The notes beneath the pieces are model-generated. The model made no database searches. It saw only the letters and a program-made list of their open reading frames with translations, and was not told the DNA's origin. This document shows positions 12,494-23,815 of a stretch of DNA of 64,000 bases, piece by piece (position 1 is the stretch's first letter; each line of letters opens with the position of its first letter). The stretch lies in the NCBI RefSeq assembly GCF_020085105.1, contig NC_058044.1, forward strand, positions 25,603,206-25,667,205, read 5' to 3'. A program made the translations under genes and the position numbers. Source of the stretch: Siniperca chuatsi (Eukaryota; Chordata; Actinopteri; Centrarchiformes; Sinipercidae).

Positions 12494-13074
12494 CAAGTGT
12501 CTTTATCAGCATGAACCACTGACTCATTCATTCATTCATTCATTCACAGCAGTGTTACTACAGAGGTCTTCTCCTCCATTGTGCTTACTGTAGTACCACA
12601 TGCTGCACATGCAGAACAAGCAAGGATGTAATTTTGTGTTGGCAGCACAGCACTCCCACCTTCAAATGACCCATCTTTATTAAAAAAGCACAATGCAAAA
12701 ATGAGGCTGGAGCTTGAAAATGACATTTACATGACCTATACAGATGAATCTTAATGCTAACGTGGTTAAAGAGGTAATAGCAGACTTGTGCAGCAACACG
12801 AGATACACATGAGATATTCTGGCTGCAATCAATCTTTATCCAGCACAGTCTGCAAACCCCCATGCCATAAGCCATATAGGAAGAAGTGAGAGCCTTCTGG
12901 TTGCTAGGCAGACACCACCACACCACAGTTGCCAAGGGAATGCCTGCATGCAGAGGTAGCGGGAGAGATGGAGGAGTGTGTTGGGGGTTGGTGGTTTTAA
13001 CAAACTGGTGGGGGGAGGAGCTAGACAAGTTCAAGACCACCGTTTCCCCAACATGGTCTAATGATGGTGATGAT

Positions 13075-13103
13075 GGTGTGTGTGTGTGTGTGTGTGTGTG
13101 TGT
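13075..13103. repeat. (TG)n microsatellite
   Basis: An uninterrupted TG dinucleotide run of about 29 bp in the spacer between the nfil3-like genes. Confidence 0.95.
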
Positions 13104-14107
13104 AGTGAATGGGGGCACGTGTGTGGGTTGAGACAAAGTAGGGGGAAGGGATGTGAGTGAGAAATAGGGTTGGAAGTGGATGTCTGTCTGATACAACAGG
13201 GCTGACGTAACTGCTCATTACATACGGTGGCGATGAGGACAACGGGCTTTGTGGGATAATAGAAAAGCTTCTAAGCAGATAATACACATCCATTAGCTGT
13301 GAAGATAAACAAAATGACAAAAAGATGGATAGGGTGAAAACTAAAAAAAACCCCCAATAATGATACAATGATACGTTTTCAAGAAGGTCCCCTTTCCCCC
13401 CTCTTTTACTCCATCTTTTCGGCCATGGATAGTGATTTCAGTGTAGTTTTTTTTTGGTTTGTTTTACTGTTTATTGTAAAAACCAAACAAACAATCAAAG
13501 CAAGTCTTAATCTAGAGCATGGCAAAATAACAAAACTTGATGAATGAACGCGGAATTTATAGTAAGCAGGAAAAAATCTAAATACCAAAAACATAGCAGA
13601 TAACAGCCATTTAAAACAAAAAAACAATAAAGATCTTAACGTGGAAACAAAGGATTGAACTCTGCTGTCTGCCACTGCAAACACAATTCAGTTAACATGT
13701 GATCTAACAGATAGACACTGGTGGTCTGAAGCCTCTGCATTTCTCCCCATGTGTGTGTGAGAGACACAAAATAGGATAAGCGGAAATATCTCCTCACAAT
13801 ACAGCTTATATTCAACATACTTTATATATACATATTACATTATATTATATTATATATTACACATATTCTTATATTTTGCCCGCACATGAGGGACGAATAA
13901 GAGGCACAGCCTTATAACTCATTTACATTGATTTCAGTGGCAGCATCAAAACGACGCATCACAAAATGAAATAAAGGTCAAGAGAAGGTGGATTATTGCT
14001 TGAACTTTCATACAGAAATCATTAGATTTTGCGCTATATAGTAGCCTATAGCCTATATAGTAGGCTACAGTATTTTGAAACACCATCAGTGAGTTCAAGT
14101 CTGGCAA

Positions 14108-14290
14108 GCAGTGGTGGAAGAAGCATTAAGATCTTTTACGGAATTCGTTTTATCTTTGCTTCAACAACTGCAAAGTATCAACAGGAAAACACTGGCTATA
14201 TAATAATGAGTAATGAGAGCATATGTAACAGTGACTGTACACTTGCACAGTTGAAGGGCATGCTGTTACATGATATTATTGGACCTCTGG
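14108..14290 (+). mobile_element. Degraded relic of the same hAT MITE family as 7747-8102
   Basis: It begins agcagtggtggaagaagcattaag and further on contains tgatattattggacc, both typical of this family. No matching right terminus or target duplication was found, so it is truncated and older than the intact copy. Confidence 0.5.
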
Positions 14291-14389
14291 GTAACATCGT
14301 GTCTGTGTAAACCTATAGTGTAAACGCATTCATGCCCTTGTTATAAACTTAACCACTCCCGTGAAGGAGATGTCATTACATCGTGGGGG

Positions 14390-14818
14390 AGAGATGGAGA
14401 TAGAGATGGAGGGGTGGGGAGGTGAGAGAAAATAGAGGGGCTAATAGCACACACAGAGAGACACTCTCGCGCGGAGGGATAGAGGACAAAAACGTGACGA
14501 GGCAGCCTAAGAGCTGTTATGCAACCGCTGACCTACTAACACATATTTCTAGAAAGGGAGCCGGAGAAACTGGAGCAAAGTGTCCGGCAACGCGCAACAC
14601 ACAGGCAGCCCGAGCCAAAAGACAGAAACAGCATCCACCCGACCTACTGACTCAACCACTACTGGCCCGAGCAGCGACAGGAACAGGAGAGGGAAACTTT
14701 TCGTTTTGGGGTGGTTTCTTCTAAAAGAACAAGGAGAGGAGGAAACGGGAGCGAGACAGCTTTTGTGTCGGGGAAGCTTGAATCTTTTCCCCCCCCCCCT
14801 CCACCAGGACATGGAAAG
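14390..14818 (+). promoter_or_regulatory. Promoter and inferred non-coding first exon of nfil3-like gene B
   Basis: A locally GC-richer block with CpG (ctctcgcgcggaggg, gtccggcaacgcgc) ends in a strong donor, GAAAG|GTATGT at 14819. The matching acceptor (tctccataacccag) lies at 20760-20761. The ATG at 14811 is eight bases before the junction; after splicing it reads Met-Glu-Ser-stop, so it is a minimal upstream ORF and not the protein start. The start of transcription is not defined. Confidence 0.6.
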
Positions 14819-15521
14819 GTATGTTATGACTGAGCGGAAGGCTGCTTTTCGGCTTTTGTCTTTGTCTATTTGTATCTCTATATGCTCTTTATTCGGTGTG
14901 GTTTATTATATAGCTGTGTGTGAGTGTGTGTGTTGAGATGGGGACATGATGCTTATGGCCGGTTATTGTCCACATGGCGACTCTCGGCTCTGCCGGCAGA
15001 TCCGCGCGTCCGTGACTTTGAGACGTTTGCGGCTGTTTTGTCACATTAAACACGGTACTCGCGAGACTAATAGGCGACTGCGTTGTCGTATGCTGCGTTT
15101 TTTCGCTTTGTTATTGACACGAAACATGTAACCGGACTGGGAAAACGTGGTTGGGCCATATCCCACGTTATGTGCTCAATGTCAAGGCGAGGTTATTTCC
15201 CTCATGGTGGTGTTTTCCAGGGAATGGGGGCAGCTGCTGTGCTCGGTCTGTGTTGTCTGGTTAATGCAGACACATAATGCACTATATTAGCTCATGCACG
15301 TGGCATGCTGCTTGTTTGTACGTGTATGTTGTTTTTACGTAGGTCACAAGATCACTTTAGTTGCGTAGATATTAATTCATCCCTTTGGCTGTTCAGCTGA
15401 TGCAAACATTAGACTGGATTAAAGCATGGCATCTTTTAGGATACCAATTCATACAAAGGGTATTGCTAATGCCACATTTTCAATTAAGGTAGGCTAATTG
15501 AGAGTGGAGGTTAAAGGAAAC

Positions 15522-15674
15522 ATGATTATATGCAAAAATGTCTAACAATGGTTTTAGGAAAAATAGCCTGGGTTAATATTATATTTAAAAAAATGATGAT
15601 ATGATTATATGCAAAAATGTCTAACAATGGTTTTAGGAAAAATAGCCTGGGTTAATATTATATTTAAAAAATGA
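15522..15674. repeat. Recent tandem duplication, 79-bp unit
   Basis: The unit starting atgattatatgcaaaaatg at 15522 repeats at 15601 with essentially no substitutions; the copies differ by one A in an A-run and at the tail. The near identity indicates a recent event. Confidence 0.95.
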
Positions 15675-16528
15675 TGGGAGTATTACAGAGATACAAAAGG
15701 GAAAAAAACAAACACGTACTTCAACAGTAATCTAATAAAAATCTTTTTTTTCATGCTTATGTTTCTATAAATCTTCATTTTCTCCAGATGTGCAGAGCAT
15801 TTGCTTCTGTTTCTAGGTTACATCACAAACACATTTATAGATGTTCAAGTTCAAAGGAGAAAACAGTCACAAAATCTCTGATTTTCATTCAAAGTGAGTC
15901 ACAGGGTAATTCTTTTTTTCTCATAAGGTGTGTTAAGTAAAGCACAGAGCATTGCTTTGAGGGAGTTGGAGGGTATGACATAACCAGCACACAGCAGGGA
16001 GAAGCAATAAACAGCAGCTCTCTCCTGGGACAGAGAGGCCTGTAATTGATTCCCGTTCACACCCTGAGCTTTCTTCCCATCATTCATACCCAGATTAACG
16101 CCAGATCCTTATTTCTTCAGCGGATAGATATTTAGCAAGTCTGAATGGGTGGAAATTTTCGAATTAGTATTTTAGAAATGCTTTCATTAATGATGTAACA
16201 CAGCTGCTCAATGTCTGTGAGCTATTTTTAACTAGTCTTTCTCCTCCAAGAGAGAACATGGAACAGACAAAAAGCTAAAGTGAGGTTGAACCAGTTCTAA
16301 CATTCTTTTTTGTTTGGTACAAAACTCGACTCCCAAGATTCCTGTGAGGTCCTGGCATGACTTTGTTGTGAAATTAGTATAACAAGTGAACATCGAGGAT
16401 GTGATGCAATGCATGGAAACCCCTGTCTGGCAAAAGCAGGCAGAGTTCTGGTGAGCTATTAGTCCGCCTGCTGCCAGCTGGTCTGGTTTCAGAGCCGTCT
16501 GCATTGCTCCTTCCCAGCCGGTTCTCTG

Positions 16529-16539
16529 AATATAGGTCA
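16529..16539 (+). promoter_or_regulatory. ROR/REV-ERB response element match (RORE)
   Basis: aatataggtca fits WAWNTRGGTCA at every position. It lies in intron 1 of nfil3-like gene B. ROR activators and REV-ERB repressors bind such sites, and mammalian NFIL3 is a known RORE-driven clock-output gene. Functional status is inferred. Confidence 0.45.
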
Positions 16540-18080
16540 GACCTGTATCTGGGTGAGGAGACACATGAGGTATACAGGACGAGCTGTGGACTACTTTGAC
16601 CACTCTGCCTGTTGCTCTGAGGAATATGAGACCACAGATTCATGCAGACTTTAGCAACTACAACTACTTGTCCCAGTGTTCCTACTTTAGTGTCTATTAA
16701 TTCATTTTGTTAATTTGGTTTTTTCTCTTGATGATTTTACTTTGTGAATCTGCTGAAAGTAACTAAAACTTGTAAGTAAAGATGCGAATATTGTAGTTGC
16801 AGGAAATCAGATTGAACTTAAAAAGATATAGGTCACATGTCACCAATTGACTAAGTGAGGTTCAAAACACTAAACAGAATATTATGCAAATGTAAAAGCA
16901 TTTACATATTTGTCAATTTCATAATAAGGTCATGGTTATTCATTTGGAAGCAAATATGTGATTTGCTCTTCAAATTTGTAACCTCTCAAATTTTGTATTT
17001 ATGTGTAAGATTAAGTATTCTGTCACTAATCATTAGTACGGGTAGCAGTGTTTTTAGTCACATGTTACATAGAGGAAGTGTTAAATAGCACTCAGCCATA
17101 GGTCTCACTAACTGACCTGGAATGTCTGGATTCCTGTCTCCTAGTTTTGTTTCTTGACACAAAGCCGTGGGTTAAAATGGAGGCTCCTAGCTGGGGCCCC
17201 CTCCACGTGTGTGGTGTTGGATCACTTAAAATATGGAGGAGGGGAAGAGGATGCCATGCGTTTTACTCACACTTGCCTCATAGGAGATCAGAGGTGAAGC
17301 ATTCCTCCCTGAGCGGCAAGTGCCTGGGAACTACTTCAGAGCTGTGTTTTCCACAGCCAAAAGCACCGAAAACAAACTGCTTCCAGTAGCTGCAGTGAAT
17401 CATTCTTTATTAATGGGAAATTAGCCCCTGCACAAAGAGCCAGTTGCACAATGTACCATGTCCAGTATCTCTTTTTTTTTTTACTTTAGTCTTGGCTTTT
17501 AATTCAGAGCACAACATGCACAGAGAGGATAGTGAAAGAGGAGATTGCAGGGCAGTCACAGTCAGTAACCTGTAGCTTCTGTTGCTATGTAATATGCATG
17601 TGTTACACAAGCTTTGCTCCGCAACAAGAGAAATTCAGAGCATGTACGTTACGAGCAACAACAGCAGCCCCTCCCCATGCAGTCCTGAGAGAGAGCCTGT
17701 TATGTGTGTATTTGGCTGCAGAGATGGGTGTGTGCTCTGACGTCAATGCCATCTCCCTATCTCACTATCATTTTTCATCTGCTACTGATGCATATTGTTA
17801 TGTACTGCATAAGGCAGCGTTTTCTAGAGCGAACAGGAATTAATGTTGCATGAAAATCACGGGGGGGGCTTTCATAATCTGATTTTCAGGCAGATGACGT
17901 ATTCAAGTTTGTCTCTTTATTCCTCCTGCTGCAGATTCTGTAAAATTGTTCTCATTTCCACCAACTGAATTCCTCTTGTCACCCCATTCCTCTGCTCCCC
18001 CCGCCCCCCCACCTCTTTCTGTCGCTCTATTTTTAGAGTGCACTCTAATACTCTCTTTCCCTCTACTCCCTCCCCTTGCA

Positions 18081-18162
18081 GTCCCACTGACCTATTTTAT
18101 GGCGCACCGTCAAAGACAGGAGGAGTGTTTACTGCTTAGCGTCGTTTCTAGGTCAGTGGGAC
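18081..18162. promoter_or_regulatory. Perfect 14-bp inverted repeat carrying two RORE-type half-sites
   Basis: gtcccactgaccta (18081-18094) and taggtcagtgggac (18149-18162) are exact reverse complements 54 bp apart. The left copy extends into a full minus-strand RORE (18088-18098); the right copy, tttctaggtca, misses the consensus at one position. The segment is in intron 1 of gene B beside a pyrimidine-rich tract. It may be a paired nuclear-receptor site. Confidence 0.5.
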
Positions 18163-19530
18163 AGCACAGACGTATGCATGCTTCATTCCCCACCCGCCTT
18201 TGTTTCGTCGCCCCCCCCCCCCGTGCAAGTCTTTATGAAAATTATTCAGGGTTTGGGGGGGGGGGCAGGCTCACTGAGCCTAGCTTTACTCCAGTTCTTT
18301 GAGAAAAGGAGACAAACAAGAGACGGTAAAATCCTTGTTTTGGCACTGGAGGGAAAATTCAATTTGAAGAATAGCCTGCAGCATATCTAGACTTAGTCCC
18401 TGAGTTACAACATAACAGACATGGGTAAATAAATGGTTAATTATTCAGAGCAGTAGTCAAGCTGTTTCAAGGTCACAATGTGGGTTTTTTAAATGTGAGA
18501 TTATGTAACAGGGTCATTGACTCTGGGGGAAGTAGCGAAGTACAGTAACCAGTCTGGAGAAGACTGAGATGAAATAGTTATGTGGCATTGACTCGGTGGT
18601 GCGAAGTAAGTGGTTTGTGATATGGGAACAATACACTACAGCATAGTGAAAGAGGGTCGATGTAAGTCAGTTTTGTTCAAGCACTTTTTTTCTAGTCTCT
18701 TTGGACTGTGAACATGTTTTTTGCCCTTTGCCATCACATTTTCAATAATGGGAACAGTTGGTGGAGCTTCTTTGTTCAGGTCTGCTTTCTCTGCTTGCGC
18801 CATGTCTGGTCTCATACTCAGGCACCATTATACAGAGAGAACATAAGACAAATATGGGAGCACAAACAGAGATTAGGAGCTGCGTGCTGTTTCTTCAGTG
18901 AAATTCCTCCCCATCTTTTCTTGTCTGACTTCACCTTTGCGTGCTAGAGTTTCTAAGTTTTAACTTAGAAGAACTCTCAAAATGAAACAGTTGTTACTGA
19001 TAGGTTACTTTTGTAACCAACAGGACTGACAGCTGTAGCAGCTGCAACACAATCTGCTATAAGACACTTGAAACAAACTGATGTTTTTTGAGGTACAGAG
19101 TGAAAATGGTGCAGGAAATGTTCTGCAGGTATCCAGTCCTTACTGCTTCAATAACTCAAATTCCTAATATTACTCCTGTACCAATATGTTATTTGCATAC
19201 TTGTGCTTGTTTGATTTCAATATTAAAGATTTGAAAGTCTGTATAAAAGTTGCTTGACAATTAAAAATGACTGGACTGTGGTTAGACTGGTAGTATTCAA
19301 GTTAAATTCCTTTAGACAACTTAGTGTCCACCAAACTGTAATTGTGCTTCACTGATTTCAATTTTCAATATTTGAAATTGGGTGCCCCGAAAAAATTGTG
19401 GAAACAGAGTAAAGACAACGCTAATAAAAGCAAGCAAGTGATGATAAAAGTTCATATTTGTACTACGCTGAACTCCAGTGTTGCGAATGAAAATCGACAC
19501 CAGAGGAGTCATTGTTACCCACAGGCACAG

Positions 19531-19541
19531 TGACCTAGATT
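19531..19541 (-). promoter_or_regulatory. ROR/REV-ERB response element match (RORE)
   Basis: tgacctagatt is the reverse complement of a full WAWNTRGGTCA match, in intron 1 of gene B just before the large GT microsatellite. Confidence 0.4.
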
Positions 19542-19549
19542 ATTACATT

Positions 19550-19551
<2 letters not shown>

Positions 19552-19616
<65 letters not shown>
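19552..19616. repeat. (TG)n microsatellite, 65 bp
   Basis: Uninterrupted TG dinucleotide run, the longest TG run in the window, inside intron 1 of nfil3-like gene B. A likely polymorphic marker. Confidence 0.97.
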
Positions 19617-19617
<1 letters not shown>

Positions 19618-20761
19618 ATAAAAAGATGTTTTCATGTTTGTAATGGACTCTGGGGCTCAGTGTAATGATGTGTTATTAATTACTGCATATCAACTGTGTA
19701 ACGCTGTGCAGTGAGAGAACCAGAGGAATCAGACCTAAAACGAGCAGATCTAGTTATTACATAACGCCAGACTGCCGTCAACATCCGTCCGTGCTGCATT
19801 CAGCATTATTGTTAACTTTTTGGCGCAAGACATGTTGGGTGGGCAAGGCTTCCTGTTGAGCTACGATGTTGACACCACATAAGGAAGTTCAGCAGCTTGT
19901 AGTGTTGTGTAATTTCAGACAGCGTGACGGCTACCAGAGAAACTGAGACATTTCCCACTGTTACAGAGATCTCCCCCTCCCCCATAGACACACAAATACT
20001 CACGCAGCCCAACACAGATGTGTGTCCACTCCCATGAGCCCATTTCAGCCACTCCTCAATGAGTTTGATGCACTATTTTCAATTTGGCCCGGTATTCATA
20101 ACTCAGATTTTAGTCCCTTATGATGCATTTTAGAAAATAAAATGTAAAAGCAGAAATTACAGTTACACATAATTTGTTTCATCACACACCATACTATAAT
20201 TACAGTAATATATCATAGAGTGTGATGATACATCAAATGTATCCCTGTCCATTCCCTGCCTGCCTCAGCTCTTTATCTGTCAGTATCTGCAGAGCTGGCA
20301 CCAGGTCAGCCTTCCTCAGTCCTTGTTATGTGACTATGACAGTGTCCTGTCTTACACAAGAGCTCTGCAGTAGCAGCACCAGCAGCAGCAGCAGCAGCAG
20401 CACATACAGTGTGTTTAGTCCCTGCCACAGCCCCTGTACTCGTGGAGTGCTACTCAGACTTTGCATTCACCCTCCTTTCCTCTGTGAAGTCAAGGAAACA
20501 AAGACAAGAAAGACAAACATTGTTTAACTTTGGGGGTTATGGCATAGATTTTTGGCGCAGGTTGATTATGATAAACTGAGAGCCTCAGAGGTTACACTCA
20601 AGGGACCCACATTAAGCTTTGTACTATAGTTCAGAAATCTGATTTGACACGACTGAAATGTAAATAAATGCCACAATGAACTGCAGTGGTTTTACAGCTA
20701 GTCTAACACTCTCTCTCTCCCTCTCTACCCCTCCCTCTCTCTCCCTGTCTCCATAACCCAG

Positions 20762-21299
20762 TTAGTGGTCAGCAAACAGCAGCACTGAAGCTGGACCCTC
20801 AGGGAGCCCCGAAGTAGACGGACTGACCTACATCCCCTTTAAGACACCGAGAGAAGCAGTGCAGCGGCTTGACAGGCATCACAGCTCTGCTGAAGATTGA
20901 GGAAGACGCCGATAAACTCAAAATAACCTCTAGCGAGACTCCAGAGACTGCTTTGATTTGCCAAGACAGCTGGAAGACTACAAAATACAAACTTGTTTCT
21001 TTTTTTAGGTTCCTTGTTCAGAACACTAGTTCAATGTCTGAGGTTTTTGTGGAGTTCCACCTCTTTTTAATCTTCTTGGCTAATTTGGACACTTGAACGT
21101 TTTAATCTTGAAAAATAAGTAACTGAAATCAATGAGGCTATCCCTTCGAGGAGCACAAATACCTCATCAAGAAGTTTTTGCAGATCCTGCGACATAGGTC
21201 AAACTCCTTAGTGAGAAAACAGAAGGCTCATACAGATCTTTTCCCTTCCCCCCCTTTGCCCTTTGCTAGAGTTACACTCTAGCCCCCAGCTAAGAAAAA
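20762..21299 (+). other. 5' leader of nfil3-like gene B (exon 2 part) with upstream ORFs
   Basis: From the acceptor at 20761 the exon runs into the coding region without another evident intron. Besides the three-codon Met-Glu-Ser ORF made at the splice junction, it has two ATG-initiated upstream ORFs: 21034-21096 (20 codons) and 21132-21197 (21 codons). Both stop before the main start. Several upstream ORFs in a leader of more than 500 nt suggest translational control. Confidence 0.55.
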
Positions 21300-23168
21300 A
21301 TGGAAAGTCTGAGTCTACACCTCCCATCCACCAGCAACAAAAATGCCATGGAGGTAGACACTTTTTCTTCCTACAGCGGGAGCCTCCCATCCCCTACTCC
21401 TGAAGGTGGAGCACGGATCAGCCGCCAGGCTAAAGGTAACAAGCCTAATATGTCCGGCCGTCGCAAGCGAGAGTTTATTTCTGATGAGAAGAAAGATGCT
21501 TCTTATTGGGAAAAACGGAGGAAGAACAATGAAGCAGCCAAGCGCTCAAGGGAAAAGCGTCGCCTCAATGACATGGTGCTAGAGAATCGGGTCATGGCGT
21601 TGAACGAGGAGAACGTTCGTCTAAAAACAGAGCTCCTTCAGCTCAAGTTGCGCTTTGGCCTCATCAGCACAGCCTCCTACATGGAGAAAAGTCAGCAGAT
21701 CTCTAACAGTGCTGCTGGTGGCAACAATAGTAGCAATGGGAGCAGCACCAATGGCACCCCAAATAGTAACGCCTACCTCTCAAGCAGCGGCTACTCCAGT
21801 GCATCCCAGGTGATGCTGAATTCTGACTCATCTGAAACTGAACAGTCGAGCCGTGGCGAGCGCCACACCACGCTCCACAATTACTCTCCCCGAGGCTCCA
21901 TCTCTGACATGTCTGACGGCTCCTCCAGAGACAGCCCAGAACCCATGGGCTACAACATAAAGAAGGAGCCCTCAAGTATGGAGATGGCCAGACTAGAAAG
22001 CAACGGGATTCCCAGTGGGATCACTAATGGGATGCCCAATGGTATGCCAAATGGGGCTTACCATGGCAACCTCACTGCTCTGGTTTCTCCTCACCAGCAG
22101 AACACCCCATTGGCCGAAAGTGCCATGGACTACCAGCACCACCAACAACAGCAGCAATGCCACATGGAGGCCTCCAGCCCCGCTCCTCAGGCCACCTCTG
22201 CACAGAGGAGTGTCATCTTGTACCGCTCCAGCAGTGGCTGCTACCCCATGGAGAGCCAGAGGCCAGAGGACCATCAGTCCCAGCAGAGCAGACCTCTGCA
22301 GCATGGCCAGCACACCTCGACCTCCAAGTTCTCTGACTGCTCAGTGACCATCACAGAGGTTGCTGAGAAGCTAGAGAGGACAAAGACCTTGGACTCGCCA
22401 CAGTATGAATATACTAATGGTCATGCTGAATCGGCAGAGGAGCTGCAGCAAAGGTACAATCCCAACGCCCAACAACAGCATGGGCACTACAGCTACCAGG
22501 GTCAGGAGAGCAGTCTTCAGCATGCGGAAAGCCACCAGAACCCCTTTGCCCCTGATCTGATCCATAACACTGAGGAGGGCAAGTCCTCCTTCCCACAGCA
22601 CAACGGCTACCTCAACACACTGGATGAAGAGCCCCCGGTGCTCACCTACGAGGGAGGTCCCCGGGCCGATGGTTTTTACCAAGAGAACTCCTCCGCTAAA
22701 GACACCTCATCCAGTGATGGGGACCTTCGTAGCTCTGACAAGGAGGGCTCCACAGATGACGAGTCCCCCTCCTCGTCCTCCTCAGACATCAGCAGCTACC
22801 ACCAGAAGGTGGTGGGAGCTGCCGGTTCGCATGGCGAATGCCAAACCGAGGTCAAAGCCACTGCCCTACCCCACAAGCTCCGCCTCAAGTACAGAGCTCT
22901 GTCCAATGGAGCAGCAGGAGCGCAGCTGGAGGGACCGGTCAACACCTCCATGTCCCCCTCTCCCAATTTGCCTCAGCACCCTTACTTAGCTCTACCCAGC
23001 AACCCTCACAGCGCCCAGGCCAACGGGGAGATCAAAGAGTTGGAGAACGAACTTGAGTATGCGGAAGAGGTCAAGCCTCAGGTGAATGAGAGGGTGGAGG
23101 CTAAAAAGGAGGGAGGAAAAAAGGGATCTAGCAGCAGCAGGGGTGGGCGCAATAAGAGGCGAGATTAA
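21300..23168 (+). CDS. nfil3-like: NFIL3/E4BP4-like bZIP transcriptional repressor, paralog B
   Basis: A single coding exon gives 622 residues from ATG 21300, longer than human NFIL3 (462 aa) because of low-complexity expansions. Residues 54-59 are RRKREF, followed by the basic region [17 protein letters not shown] (about 72-88) and the leucine zipper to LKLRFGL (about 121), the diagnostic NFIL3 DNA-binding domain for TTAYGTAA sites. [12 protein letters not shown] matches the conserved NFIL3 segment with a sumoylation-type IKKE motif. ALPHKLRLK matches another conserved NFIL3 block. Odd features are a short [10 protein letters not shown] repeat, His/Gln and Ser tracts, and a lysine-rich tail ending RGGRNKRRD. 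This tail replaces the LSxEVxxLKRL motif that closes tetrapod NFIL3 and paralog A. It should be a nuclear repressor acting in clock output or immune development; the exact zebrafish paralog name is not resolved. Confidence 0.96.
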   Translation: MESLSLHLPSTSNKNAMEVDTFSSYSGSLPSPTPEGGARISRQAKGNKPNMSGRRKREFISDEKKDASYWEKRRKNNEAAKRSREKRRLNDMVLENRVMALNEENVRLKTELLQLKLRFGLISTASYMEKSQQISNSAAGGNNSSNGSSTNGTPNSNAYLSSSGYSSASQVMLNSDSSETEQSSRGERHTTLHNYSPRGSISDMSDGSSRDSPEPMGYNIKKEPSSMEMARLESNGIPSGITNGMPNGMPNGAYHGNLTALVSPHQQNTPLAESAMDYQHHQQQQQCHMEASSPAPQATSAQRSVILYRSSSGCYPMESQRPEDHQSQQSRPLQHGQHTSTSKFSDCSVTITEVAEKLERTKTLDSPQYEYTNGHAESAEELQQRYNPNAQQQHGHYSYQGQESSLQHAESHQNPFAPDLIHNTEEGKSSFPQHNGYLNTLDEEPPVLTYEGGPRADGFYQENSSAKDTSSSDGDLRSSDKEGSTDDESPSSSSSDISSYHQKVVGAAGSHGECQTEVKATALPHKLRLKYRALSNGAAGAQLEGPVNTSMSPSPNLPQHPYLALPSNPHSAQANGEIKELENELEYAEEVKPQVNERVEAKKEGGKKGSSSSRGGRNKRRD

Positions 23169-23815
23169 GGACAAATATGAACAGCGCGAGTATTAAAAAC
23201 AGACATTTCCTGTCACCTTTTTGTCGTCTACAGCAGACAGACAACTACAACTATGACTGACTCACAGCGGCACCTTACAAGACAGAGAAGAAGCCAGTGA
23301 TTTGTGTGAGGTGTAGTTAGGATGTGATTTCACCATCAAGTTTCACTGTGTCACCTGTTCCCCTTCCCTTTACTCTCTCCTACCTCCCACCTATCCCTCC
23401 AATTAAAATAAAAGGTCACTTAACGAGGGAGGGGACAGAATGAAGCTCTCCAGAGCTGGAGTCTGGGATATTTCCCTTGTGGAAAATTCAAACATTATTC
23501 AATTATTCATCATTGTAAACTGCCTTGGTGGCTGGCCAGCATTTATTGTGGCATTGTGGGAACATTCCTTTGACCAAAGAATATACATCTTAACTTTAGC
23601 GTCTCCCTTTTTGGCAAAGAGTTACATTCTTCCTCCTTCTGAACACATCTGTACCATTTGATCCTTCACCCTCTGCACACAAGTCCCCTTCACTTCTGAA
23701 GCACTTAGATTGTATATTACTGTGACATAAATTTGCATATATGGAATATATATTTTAAGAAGAAAAATGTGGCAAAAACAACGAAAAATAAAGCAGTGGG
23801 ATGCGGAAGTCGTAG
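23169..23815 (+). other. 3' UTR of nfil3-like gene B with poly(A) signals
   Basis: AATAAA hexamers occur at 23407-23412 and 23787-23792, so transcripts probably end near 23430 or 23810. A poly-A run of about 29 bases follows at roughly 23921-23949. Whether transcription continues past 24 kb cannot be judged. Confidence 0.55.

Larger units (their letters stand above)
11600..14350. other. Spacer between the two nfil3-like genes
   Basis: No exon was recognised. It holds a poly-T run near 12367, an ATTC tetranucleotide run at about 12529-12546, a TG microsatellite at 13075-13103, AT-rich TATAT runs near 13826-13860 and a degraded MITE relic at 14108-14290. Frames on the minus strand across 12544-13368 are low-complexity shadows of the TG repeat. 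A CTCF-like motif lies at 12480-12493. Confidence 0.55.
14819..20761 (+). other. First intron of nfil3-like gene B (about 5.9 kb)
   Basis: GT-AG intron inferred from the GTATGT donor and polypyrimidine-rich acceptor. It contains a 79-bp tandem duplication (15522-15674), matches to the ROR/REV-ERB element at 16529-16539, 18088-18098 and 19531-19541, D-box motifs at 18501-18508 and 19757-19764, a 14-bp inverted repeat (18081-18094 with 18149-18162), a 65-bp GT microsatellite and a short CAG run (about 20378-20401). No coding exon was recognised. Intron-1 regulatory elements fit what is known of circadian control of NFIL3. Confidence 0.6.

Noticed and set aside
12585-13196. 203-codon minus-strand frame
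   Set aside because: Runs through the TG microsatellite (His/Thr repeat) and has no domain.
18220-18262. Poly-C and poly-G runs as a possible quadruplex element
   Set aside because: Homopolymer runs only; no pattern of four G-tracts on one strand beyond what a simple run gives.
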